From CBDFKV01 sp965249035 (GTDB lineage Bacteria; Pseudomonadota; Gammaproteobacteria; Arenicellales; Poriferihabitantaceae): a stretch of 64,000 bases of DNA. The translations under genes were made by a program, and so were the position numbers. Each line of letters begins with the position of its first letter. The first letter of the stretch is position 1. The notes beneath the pieces were generated by a model. The model saw nothing but the letters and a program-made list of their open reading frames with translations. It had not been told where the DNA came from and did no database searches. Of this stretch, positions 45,587 through 53,606 are shown in pieces. The stretch covers positions 1,612,001 through 1,676,000 of the forward strand of contig CBDFKV010000007.1 of NCBI GenBank assembly GCA_965249035.1, written 5' to 3'.

Positions 45587-46519
45587 TTATTTAGTCTGTA
45601 GACCGTTGAGATAAGCCAAGCTCGACACTGAAAATGCCAGTGGCTCAATACCTAAAGACCGCAGCCCCTCTTCACTGCAAGTATTGCCTTGCATCAGCAT
45701 CTGGATTTGATCGCGCGTAATCGGAAAGCGTTCAAATCGATCAAACGCCGCTGCCAGCGCTGCAACCGCCCATGCAGGTGCGGGCAATAGCCACTTAGAT
45801 TTACCGGCGGCTTGGCCAATAGTGGAAATAATCTCGCGCCAGCTAAGGTCATCTGGCCCGCAAAGCGTCAGCGTTTGGCCAATCGTTTGCGGGCGCTGTA
45901 AGCAGGCGATGAACGCATTAGCAACATCTTGCACGTGTACCGGCGCCATTTTGAAAGGAGTATGACTACCGGGCAACAAGCCTTGGTAGAAATTTGGTGC
46001 TGGCAACGGCGAATTAACTATGTCTGTGAGTAATTGGGTCGCAAACTCCATCCGCCCTTTTGGGTCGCCAAACAATACCGACGGTCTTAAAATCGTCCCA
46101 TCCAGCGATGTGGTCTTGAGATACGCTTCAGCCTCGTATTTGGTGCGTTGATAAGGTGTTCCCGCCGCCTTAACCCCGTTAGCACTCATCAGTAGAAACC
46201 GCTTTACGTTGTTTCTTAGTGTTGCGTCCATCGTTCGGCGTGCTGCCTGATAGTGCAAGGCCTCGAAGCTAATCTCACGCCGTGGAAATTCTCGCAAAAT
46301 ACCGATGTTGTAAATAGCGGCGTCTGACTGTTCCAGCGCCTTATCTATCGCCTGCTCGTCGTCAATTTCGCCGTAGATGATCGTACATCGATCTGGCTGA
46401 CTGACTTTATCTCTGCTATCGCGCCTGATCAATAAAACTGGGTGCAAACCAGCTTCGATCAAGGCATCGACTAAATACGTGCCAATAAATCCTGTACCCC
46501 CGAAAATAGTCACTCGCAT
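45587..46519 (-). CDS. NAD(P)-binding SDR-like protein, NDUFA9-type
   Basis: 310 residues from the ATG at 46519, preceded by GGAGA; a TTG upstream is not needed. N-terminal Rossmann motif MRVTIFGGTGFIGTYLVDAL (about 1-20), then IYNIGILREFPRREISFEAL (about 88-107), LLMSANGVKAAGTPYQRTKY (about 122-141) and ILRPSVLFGDPKGRMEFATQ (about 155-174). The atypical SDR without a usual YxxxK catalytic dyad in context (SANGVxxxxxPYxRTKxExE) fits the complex-I NDUFA9-like/NAD-dependent epimerase group. It lies 24 bp after the CinA-like gene. Precise role unknown; possibly quinone or membrane-lipid related. Confidence 0.82.
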   Translation of the reverse strand: MRVTIFGGTGFIGTYLVDALIEAGLHPVLLIRRDSRDKVSQPDRCTIIYGEIDDEQAIDKALEQSDAAIYNIGILREFPRREISFEALHYQAARRTMDATLRNNVKRFLLMSANGVKAAGTPYQRTKYEAEAYLKTTSLDGTILRPSVLFGDPKGRMEFATQLLTDIVNSPLPAPNFYQGLLPGSHTPFKMAPVHVQDVANAFIACLQRPQTIGQTLTLCGPDDLSWREIISTIGQAAGKSKWLLPAPAWAVAALAAAFDRFERFPITRDQIQMLMQGNTCSEEGLRSLGIEPLAFSVSSLAYLNGLQTK

Positions 46520-46543
46520 TGATTTCTCCAATGATTCAGGCCA

Positions 46544-47284
46544 TCAATCCAGCTCGCTATAGCGTATGTCGGCCTGTTTCAGCAGTGCGCGCAATGTAGT
46601 CACTGCAGAATTGACCTCCGCCACCGGGCCGCGTACGCCAAGCTCAACCAAGCCCAACTGCTTTGTATTGGGAAGGCTAGACAGCTTGATACTGGGGTGC
46701 TGCCCAATAATTTGCTCCATCGCCGGTATTAATTCACTCTCCGGCGTACCCTCCACTTGCAGACGTTTTTCGATATCAGGCTCGGCTTTAAATTGCTCGC
46801 TGTAGTAGGTATCTAGCACCCACTCGATCATCGGCTGCGCCATCGACGGAAAACCCGGCACAAAATGATGCTGCCGCAAGCTAAACCCAGGCACTTGATT
46901 GATCGGGTTCGGAATCAAGACTGCACCCTGTGGAAATTCGATTAAGCGTTGGCGCCGTTCATTCATCTGTTGTTGGAATTTAGCCTGCATCAGCTTCAAG
47001 CCTTCCGGATGCGCCTGCAGTTCGATATCCATGGCCGCTGCCGCGCACTGACGAGTGCGATCATCCGGCGTCGCGCCAATCCCGCCAAAAGAAAAAACCG
47101 TGTCACCCGTGGCTAAGGTTTCTCGATAAGTTTGTGTCAAACCCTCCGCACCATCACCCACGATCCGGCACCAACCCAGCTCCAAGCCTCGCTGCTTAAG
47201 CGAACCAATAACAAAGTTAAAGTGGCTATCGCGGCGCTTACCGGAAAGGATTTCATCACCGACGATAACAATACCAAAGTTCAT
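46544..47284 (-). CDS. CinA-like molybdopterin-binding-domain protein
   Basis: 246 residues from ATG 47284, with AGGAACC upstream; the extended ORF start at 47329 lacks support. N-terminal FGIVIVGDEILSGKRRDSHF (about 3-22) and VFSFGGIGATPDDRTRQCAA (about 71-90) are the MoaB/MoeA-like motifs of the CinA N-domain. Unlike full-length CinA it lacks the C-terminal nicotinamide-nucleotide deamidase domain. Members are annotated competence/damage-inducible but are probably nucleotide-pyrophosphatases acting on ADP-ribose-like molecules. Cotranscribed with the SDR-like gene. Confidence 0.82.
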   Translation of the reverse strand: MNFGIVIVGDEILSGKRRDSHFNFVIGSLKQRGLELGWCRIVGDGAEGLTQTYRETLATGDTVFSFGGIGATPDDRTRQCAAAAMDIELQAHPEGLKLMQAKFQQQMNERRQRLIEFPQGAVLIPNPINQVPGFSLRQHHFVPGFPSMAQPMIEWVLDTYYSEQFKAEPDIEKRLQVEGTPESELIPAMEQIIGQHPSIKLSSLPNTKQLGLVELGVRGPVAEVNSAVTTLRALLKQADIRYSELD

Positions 47285-47730
47285 AGATAGGTGGTTCCTG
47301 AGGGTCATGTGTTTCAGGGCGTTGAGCACAGCCCCAACTATTTACTGACCAATCAAACAGCGACTAAAACTAAAGCTTATCACAACACCCAACGGGTACA
47401 GATATCTGCGCCATCTTGCTGGCCCAAACCAAACCCCTCTTCCCCTCAACCAATGACTGGGTGTTCAATCCTCCCAAAAATTAGTAGAGGCGGATTACAG
47501 CATCACTTTACGTCAGACCTGCTCAAAGGAAGGTAAGCTCGTTTTGCGCAGTTCAAACGGATACACAAATCGCTAAAGAAGCTAAAGAATTTGGTCAAGC
47601 CATACTCAAGGTAGGTTGAGGCGCTATAACTTTGGGTAGAGTCGGCTGGGTTGATGGCTCTACTTTATAATGGCCTCATATCATCTGCAGAAAGCGGATT
47701 ATGCAGGGGAGATTGTTAGTTTAAGCTAGA
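47285..47730. other. Intergenic stretch without a recognised gene
   Basis: Between the CinA-like gene and the gltA terminator. A GTAGAG/CTCTAC stem (47636-47663, approximately) and a TATAAT lie near 47665, but no ORF of either strand reads as protein and no RNA family was recognised. Confidence 0.5.
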
Positions 47731-47762
47731 CAAAAAAAGAGCGACCTATCAGTCGCTCTTTG
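47731..47762 (-). terminator. Intrinsic terminator of gltA
   Basis: On the minus strand: stem AAAGAGCGAC, loop TGATAG, arm GTCGCTCTTT, followed by seven T residues in all. It begins about 20 bases after the gltA stop. A textbook Rho-independent structure. Confidence 0.9.
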
Positions 47763-47782
47763 CTTATGAAAGGCGGACAAAC

Positions 47783-49192
47783 CTAGGATTTATTACCCCA
47801 GCGCCACGACCAACCCGAATTGTCCTTTGCCTGATGGCCCCTTTTGTCCAGCGGGACATAATCACGCTCCGGTTCACCAACGTATAATTGGCGTGGACGA
47901 CCAATTTTAAGATCGTCGTCTACCAGCATTTCTTTCCAATGCGAAACCCAGCCAACGGTTCGGCCGATGGCAAACATAACGGTAAACATATTAGTAGGCA
48001 AGCCTAGCGCGCTTAAGATAATACCCGAGTAAAAGTCGACGTTCGGATACAAATTCCGTTCGACGAAATACTCATCTTTCAGGGCGATTTGCTCAAGCTC
48101 CATCGCCAAATCCATACGCGGGTCACTAATCCCCAAGCCATTTAATATCTCGTAAGCCGACTCGCGCATGATGTTCGCGCGTGGATCAAAGTTTTTATAT
48201 ACCCGATGCCCAAACCCCATTAGCCGGAAAGGATCATCCTTATCTCGTGCCTTATCAAGGTATATCGGAATGTTTTCTTTGCTGCCTATTTGGTCCAGCA
48301 TGGCCAGAACAGCTTCATTGGCACCACCATGCGCGGGACCCCACAACGACGCAATCCCCGACGCAATACACGCGAACGGATTGGCACCCGATGAACCTGC
48401 CAAACGTACAGTCGAGGTCGATGCATTCTGTTCGTGATCGGCGTGCAAAATCAAAAAGCGATTGATTGCCCGTGCCACGATTGGATCAACTTCAAACTCC
48501 TCGGCTGGGTTGCCAAATAGCATCTGCACCAGATTCTCAGAATAGTCGTATTTATTCAGCGGTTGCTGAAACGGCATACCCATAGAATATTTATACGCAA
48601 ACGCGCCAATTGTTGGCATTTTGCCGATCAATCGATGGGCGGCCAAGCTGCGCTGCTCGGGGTCATTGATATCGGTTGAGTCATGATAAAACGCTGATAA
48701 AGCCCCAACCACACCGACCATAATCGCCATTGGATGAGCGCTGCGCATAAAGCCTTTATAAAAAGTCACCAGCTGCTCATGGATCAAAGTATGGTGCTTG
48801 ATTTCATGGATGAAAGATTCTTTTGCTTCCGGCGTCGGCAGCTCTCCATATAACAGCAGATGACAGACCTCCATATAATCTGATTCTGCCGCGAGTTGCT
48901 CAATGGGATAACCGCGATAGAGGAGTTTGCCTGCAGGGCCGTCGATATAGGTGATCGCCGATTTGCACGAAGCTGTGGACGTAAACCCCGGATCGAAGGT
49001 AAACATCTTCGACTCACCATAAAAGGCTCGGATATCTACGACATCGGGACCAATCGTTGCTTTACGCACGTCCATATCCCACTCGCCGCCGGATTCTTTG
49101 CGAGTCATTTTGGCAGAATCGATGATGTTTGCACCCTGCTCTGGCACCTTAGCCTTGGGGTGTCTTGGTGTTTTACTTTTCTTTGCGCTCAT
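47783..49192 (-). CDS. gltA: Citrate synthase
   Basis: 469 residues from the ATG at 49192, which has GGAGAC six bases upstream; the frame opens 12 codons earlier. Condenses oxaloacetate and acetyl-CoA at the start of the TCA cycle. Motifs: FTFDPGFTSTASCKSAITYI (about 65-84), DGPAGKLLYRGYPIEQLA (about 85-102), ILHADHEQNASTSTVRLAGS (about 254-273, catalytic His), GPAHGGANEAVLAML (about 291-305), MGFGHRVYKNFDPRANIM (about 330-347) and the Asp in NVDFYSGIILSALGLP (about 397-412). It is an NADH-sensitive type II-like enzyme with a Lys-rich N-terminal extension. Monocistronic. Confidence 0.97.
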   Translation of the reverse strand: MSAKKSKTPRHPKAKVPEQGANIIDSAKMTRKESGGEWDMDVRKATIGPDVVDIRAFYGESKMFTFDPGFTSTASCKSAITYIDGPAGKLLYRGYPIEQLAAESDYMEVCHLLLYGELPTPEAKESFIHEIKHHTLIHEQLVTFYKGFMRSAHPMAIMVGVVGALSAFYHDSTDINDPEQRSLAAHRLIGKMPTIGAFAYKYSMGMPFQQPLNKYDYSENLVQMLFGNPAEEFEVDPIVARAINRFLILHADHEQNASTSTVRLAGSSGANPFACIASGIASLWGPAHGGANEAVLAMLDQIGSKENIPIYLDKARDKDDPFRLMGFGHRVYKNFDPRANIMRESAYEILNGLGISDPRMDLAMELEQIALKDEYFVERNLYPNVDFYSGIILSALGLPTNMFTVMFAIGRTVGWVSHWKEMLVDDDLKIGRPRQLYVGEPERDYVPLDKRGHQAKDNSGWSWRWGNKS

Positions 49193-49413
49193 AAGGTCTC
49201 CAATTCTGGATTTATTCAGATACCGCAATTACCGCGGCCATACTCATCTGATAATGCTGCATTGCATCATTTCGCTGCGCACTATATCACAGCTTATTAT
49301 TGATGCAAACAACATCAATAATTTTTATGCTTATGACAAATACCGCGCGTACACTCGCATGTGCCTAAAGCGTCGATAAAACCATTATATCAAAATCACT
49401 TTCCGTAGATTTC

Positions 49414-50289
49414 ATGCACCCAACAACCCTCCCTTGGCATTCCGGCATACTAAGTGGCATCACCAGCAAACCCTCTGACGATGACACGGCACCCCGAGTG
49501 CTCGCTTTGCACGGATGGCTCGACAATTGCATGAGCTTTGCGCCGATATGGCCTTGGCTTGAGGCTTATGAATGTCTCGCGATTGATTTGCCGGGTCACG
49601 GTTTTAGTAGCCATCGTACGGACTATCAAGCTTATTATTATGCGGATTACGTTCACGATGTGGCCCATGTCATCATTAACCTCGGCTGGCAGGAATTGCA
49701 TCTGGTCGGGCATTCAATGGGTGGCGGCATAGCGGCACTGATTGCAGCGACCTTCCCAGAACGAATTAAAAGCATCACACTCATTGACACCACTGGCCCG
49801 CTAACAACGACGCCTGATCAAATGCCAAAACTACTGCGAACCTCAGTTGAGCAATACCAGCGCTGGCAACCTCAGCATAAAAGATCGTTTCCTAGCTGGG
49901 ACCTTGCTATCAAGACCCGCGTGCGCTCCAGCCTGTTTCCGATCAGCCCCCAGAACGCCGAATATCTGGTTCGTCAATCCATGCGTGAGATCACGCCAGA
50001 TGAAATTATGATTCAGAGCGACTCCCGGCTCAAAAATCGCTCGCCCATGTTTTATAGCGAACCCGCCTGCCTGGCATTTCTAGGGGCCATAAAATGCCCT
50101 GTTCAAGTTATCTACGCCAACCAAGGTTTATTGCCTAACGTGACAACCACCGAGCAACGCCTGGCCCAAATCACCGATCTGAGTCTTACCAAGCTTGATG
50201 GCGGTCACTATGTTCACATGGAACACCCCACTCTAGTAGGGCAAGCCATCAATGATTTCATCAGTCGCCACCATGCACAGAACAGCTAG
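49414..50289 (+). CDS. Alpha/beta-hydrolase
   Basis: 291 residues. Fold motifs: VLALHGWLDNCMSFAPIWPW (about 29-48, oxyanion HGW), CLAIDLPGHGFSSH (about 54-67), nucleophile elbow LVGHSMGGGIAALIA (about 96-110) and the catalytic His near LDGGHYVHMEHPT (about 261-273). No signal peptide; cytoplasmic. Similar sequences are annotated as esterases, MhpC-like or lipid-active hydrolases; substrate not predictable. Convergent with the methyltransferase, overlapping its end by 4 bp. Confidence 0.85.
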   Translation: MHPTTLPWHSGILSGITSKPSDDDTAPRVLALHGWLDNCMSFAPIWPWLEAYECLAIDLPGHGFSSHRTDYQAYYYADYVHDVAHVIINLGWQELHLVGHSMGGGIAALIAATFPERIKSITLIDTTGPLTTTPDQMPKLLRTSVEQYQRWQPQHKRSFPSWDLAIKTRVRSSLFPISPQNAEYLVRQSMREITPDEIMIQSDSRLKNRSPMFYSEPACLAFLGAIKCPVQVIYANQGLLPNVTTTEQRLAQITDLSLTKLDGGHYVHMEHPTLVGQAINDFISRHHAQNS

Positions 50290-50864
50290 CGCTTTCCAGC
50301 AACCAGTGTGGCTTGATTTCGCAGCCCTGAATCGAGATCACCAACCAGACCCGCTTCTTGATAGACATGGAGATCTAAATCATCGGCAAATTGGCGCAAT
50401 TCTTGTGGCGCTAATAAAAAATCCGAGTTGTTCGGCCCACCGGGCTGCACTTTTTGCTGCGTCCAGGTTTGGTAAAACAAAACACCACCGGGCTTGAGTG
50501 CATCGATAATCTTTGGCATTAGTGGTCGGCACAAAAAGAAGCTAACCACAATCGTGTCATAGCAGCTTGTACCTAGGCCATCAGCCTCGATATCCCGAAC
50601 GGCTGGCTTAATTGACAAGCCTTCCTGTTTGGCAAATTGCTTGAGTTTCGTTACTGCAACGACTGATACGTCTAGCGCCGTAACCGTTAACCCTTGTTGC
50701 GCCAGAAAAATCGCATTACCGCCCAAGCCACAGGCGAGATCCAATGCAGTACCGCTGGCTGGTAAAAGGTAGTGGTGATTGCATAACACACTGGCTGGGG
50801 AGGCTTCGGAACAATCTTGATCAATATAACGCTGATCCCACTGAGTTTGTATTGAAAGCGGCAT
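50286..50864 (-). CDS. Class I SAM-dependent methyltransferase
   Basis: 192 residues from ATG 50864; an upstream TTG at 50891 is possible. Motif I is ALDLACGLGGNAIFLAQQGL (about 40-59), motif II TALDVSVVAVTKLKQFA (about 61-77), motif IV YDTIVVSFFLCRPLMP (about 106-121), then IIDALKPGGVLFYQTW (about 123-138), the usual order. Resembles small TehB/ubiE-like methyltransferases annotated as tellurite or thiopurine resistance proteins; substrate unknown. Its 5' end lies opposite, and divergent to, the oxidoreductase gene. Confidence 0.85.
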   Translation of the reverse strand: MPLSIQTQWDQRYIDQDCSEASPASVLCNHHYLLPASGTALDLACGLGGNAIFLAQQGLTVTALDVSVVAVTKLKQFAKQEGLSIKPAVRDIEADGLGTSCYDTIVVSFFLCRPLMPKIIDALKPGGVLFYQTWTQQKVQPGGPNNSDFLLAPQELRQFADDLDLHVYQEAGLVGDLDSGLRNQATLVAGKR

Positions 50865-50941
50865 GGTCGTTGATTTATGTTGAGACAGCAAAGCGCACTA
50901 GCGTACCATTAGCGCATCAACCTGAAAACACATGCGCACCC

Positions 50942-53056
50942 ATGAATCACCCATTTATTCCGAGTGTTTGCCCACACGACTGCCCTTCTGCCTGCGCGCT
51001 TGAGGTAGAACGTATCGATGAAAATACTATCGGCAGGGTTCGCGGTGCGCGTGATCACAGCTATACCCGCGGGGTGGTTTGTACCAAGGTGGCGCACTAT
51101 GCGGAGCGGGTCCATCATCCCGAGCGCCTCAGCCATCCGTTACGACGAACAGGTGCCAAGGGTTCTGGCGAATTTGAACAAATAGGCTGGGATGAAGCTC
51201 TAGATTCGGTAACAACCGCCTTTCAAAATACCACCAACACATTCGGTGCAGAATCGGTCTGGCCCTATTATTATGGCGGTACGATGGGTCAATTGCAGCG
51301 CGATGGTATTAATCGCCTGACTAATGCCATGTCCTATTCCGGTATGAAAGCAACCATCTGCACCCAGATTGCTTACGCAGGTTGGCAGGCAGGCGCGGGC
51401 ATCGTCAAAGGCAGTGATGCCAGAGACATCGTCAACAGCGATTTAATCGTGGTCTGGGGTGGCAACCCAGTCGCGACTCAAGTTAACTTGATGAAGCACA
51501 TCGCCCAAGCAAAACGAGAGCGGGGAGCCAGACTGGTTGTAATCGACCCAGCAACCACGGGCACAGCCAAGAAAGCAGATATGCACCTTGCTCCAAAGCC
51601 GGGCACTGATGGGGCTTTGGCCTGTGCGGTGATGGCAGAGCTATTCAGGCTGGGATATGCCGATTGGGACTATCTGAATCGCATGACCGACGCTCCTGCC
51701 GAGCTGGCTGAGCATGTCAAAACCCGCACACCCGAGTGGGCTGCGGCGATCACCGGTGTCAGTGCTGAATCAATCAGCGAGTTTGCCGCACTCTATGGTC
51801 AAACAAAACGTAGTTTTCTCCGGCTAGGCATTGGCTTTTCGCGTCAAAGAAACGGTGCGGTGAATGTTCACGCGGTTAGCTGTCTGCCCGCCATCACCGG
51901 TGCCTGGCAACACCCAGGTGGCGGTGCGCTAATGGGGGCTAGCGGTCTGTTTGGCTTGGATAAAACACTGATTGAAGGGCTTGATATCAATAATGACGCC
52001 ATTCGAATTTTAGATATGTCTCAGATTGGCGCCGTTCTGACTGGTGATTCTGTGGCATTGCAGGGCGGCCCTCCAGTCAACGCGATGTTGATACAAAATA
52101 CCAACCCAATGACCGTTGCACCTGACCTTAGCGCGGTGCGTCGCGGCTTTATGCGTGACGATCTATTCGTCTGCGTGCATGAACAATTCATGACTGAAAC
52201 CGCGTTGATGGCTGATATTGTTTTACCTGCTACCACCTTCCTAGAGCACGAAGATTTATATCAAAGCTACGGCCAAACCCATTTACAACTGGCAAAACCC
52301 GTCATTAACGCCTTTGCTGAATCGCGCTCAAACCATGAAGTAATTGGTGCGTTAGCTCATCGCTTAGGTGCTAAACACGAAGGTTTTGACCTCACTGCCC
52401 AAGAAATTATCACCCATACTTTGAAGGCCACTCGTGTGGGGCGCCCGGAAATTCCCAGCTATGCCAATTTAGAAGTGAGCCACTGGCATGACTGCAGCGG
52501 TTCATTTAAATCAATGAACTATTTGGATGGATTCGCCTGGCCTGACAAGAAATTCCGCTTCAAGCCCGACTGGCTAGCCTCAGGGGCTGGTGTAGACGAA
52601 ATGCCTGAGCTGCCTGATTTCTGGGATGTTATCGACACGACCAGCCCTGATAAACCATTCCAGCTCATCACGTCACCCGCCCGTCGATTTCTCAATTCCA
52701 GCTTCACTCAATCGCCCCGCTCTATCCGTGCAGAGGGTGAACCCAAAGTACGCGTCCATCCAAACGATGCCGTGACCCTGGGAATTGCTGACACTGAAAT
52801 TGTTGAGGTTGGAAACGACCGTGGATCAGTGATATTAAGAGCAGAGATTACCGATACAATCCGACGAGGCGTATTGGAAATTCGCGGTATCTGGCCAAGC
52901 ACTGCTTTTATCAACGGGGTTGGTGTTAATACTTTAGTTAACGCTGACCCAGTAAAACCAGCGGGTGGTGCCGCATTTCACGACACAGCCGCTTGGATTA
53001 CACCGAAGCACTGCCGTAAGCTATCTCCTAACCGCCCAGCAGCTGACTCAAGCTAA
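50942..53056 (+). CDS. Molybdopterin-dependent oxidoreductase
   Basis: 704 residues from ATG 50942; the frame opens earlier but only from here does it match the family. The iron-sulfur ligands are in SVCPHDCPSACALEVERI (about 8-25, Cys-x3-Cys-x3-Cys) with another Cys in GVVCTKVAHYAERVHHP (about 44-60). The molybdopterin part shows SDLIVVWGGNPVATQVNLMK (about 165-184) and the C-terminal beta barrel RVHPNDAVTLGIADTEIVEV (about 602-621). Member of the DMSO-reductase/formate-dehydrogenase superfamily, cytoplasmic (no Tat signal). Substrate unknown; no partner subunits beside it. Convergent with the Tat-like gene, 29 bp overlap. Confidence 0.9.
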   Translation: MNHPFIPSVCPHDCPSACALEVERIDENTIGRVRGARDHSYTRGVVCTKVAHYAERVHHPERLSHPLRRTGAKGSGEFEQIGWDEALDSVTTAFQNTTNTFGAESVWPYYYGGTMGQLQRDGINRLTNAMSYSGMKATICTQIAYAGWQAGAGIVKGSDARDIVNSDLIVVWGGNPVATQVNLMKHIAQAKRERGARLVVIDPATTGTAKKADMHLAPKPGTDGALACAVMAELFRLGYADWDYLNRMTDAPAELAEHVKTRTPEWAAAITGVSAESISEFAALYGQTKRSFLRLGIGFSRQRNGAVNVHAVSCLPAITGAWQHPGGGALMGASGLFGLDKTLIEGLDINNDAIRILDMSQIGAVLTGDSVALQGGPPVNAMLIQNTNPMTVAPDLSAVRRGFMRDDLFVCVHEQFMTETALMADIVLPATTFLEHEDLYQSYGQTHLQLAKPVINAFAESRSNHEVIGALAHRLGAKHEGFDLTAQEIITHTLKATRVGRPEIPSYANLEVSHWHDCSGSFKSMNYLDGFAWPDKKFRFKPDWLASGAGVDEMPELPDFWDVIDTTSPDKPFQLITSPARRFLNSSFTQSPRSIRAEGEPKVRVHPNDAVTLGIADTEIVEVGNDRGSVILRAEITDTIRRGVLEIRGIWPSTAFINGVGVNTLVNADPVKPAGGAAFHDTAAWITPKHCRKLSPNRPAADSS

Positions 53057-53561
53057 ATGTATACGTCTTAGTTTCTGGGTCTTCACCACAGGTATAAGTC
53101 GCAGTAACGTCTACCGCATTAATCGGTAAACACTTCGTTCCCGTAGCTTCATCCTGGCCTGGGCCAACCCAACTGATTACTATACCGCTGGAACTCGTAA
53201 CCGTCGGCCCGCCCGAATAGCTCACGCTATCACTACCCGAAGAACTGTGGCTTATCGAAATAATCTCCAGTGGCTCGCTGTCCGACAACAAGGTCACCTC
53301 AGCCTCAGCTTGCAAAATGGTTCCTTCGCACTTTGGTATGCGTGTCACACTCACTACTGGTACCGCATTACACGGTGCTGGCGTAGTAGTAGTAGTGGTA
53401 GTAGTGGTAGTGGTCACTTCGGGCGTTGCCTGAGCATGCGTTGGTAGCATAACTGCCACAACCACCGGCGGTGTCCACTTCAAAATCTCTCGTCGGCGAT
53501 GATGCAATGTGCGATCCCCTGTGTCTGCTTGTGCTTCATTCATCTTATTTATCTCTTTCAT
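53028..53561 (-). CDS. Exported poly-threonine protein with Tat-like leader
   Basis: 177 residues. The leader RRREILKWTPPVVVAVMLPT (about 23-42) recalls a twin-arginine signal, ending HAQA. It is followed by an 11-12 residue threonine run, then a beta-rich domain with four cysteines (CNAVPVVSVTRIPKCEG, GTKCLPINAVDVTATYTCGE), likely disulfide bonded and immunoglobulin-like. The Thr run is coded by an ACC/ACT microsatellite at 53383-53414. It follows the giant peptidase gene by 45 bp on the same strand and is probably cotranscribed, so a surface or secreted accessory is likely. No known function. Confidence 0.65.
   Translation of the reverse strand: MKEINKMNEAQADTGDRTLHHRRREILKWTPPVVVAVMLPTHAQATPEVTTTTTTTTTTTPAPCNAVPVVSVTRIPKCEGTILQAEAEVTLLSDSEPLEIISISHSSSGSDSVSYSGGPTVTSSSGIVISWVGPGQDEATGTKCLPINAVDVTATYTCGEDPETKTYTFSLSQLLGG
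53383..53414 (-). repeat. Trinucleotide microsatellite (ACT/ACC)
   Basis: 32 bases of imperfect GTA/GTG repeat on the plus strand code for the Thr tract. The mix of ACT and ACC suggests selection for Thr rather than pure slippage, but the length could vary between strains. Confidence 0.75.
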
Positions 53562-53606
53562 TATCGCTAACCTCTGCCTGTATTTAGGGCCTTAAGTAAC
53601 ATCACT

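Noticed and set aside
47291..47536. 81-codon plus-strand ORF
   Set aside because: Composition not protein-like and it overlaps the CinA-like gene start; no ribosome site.
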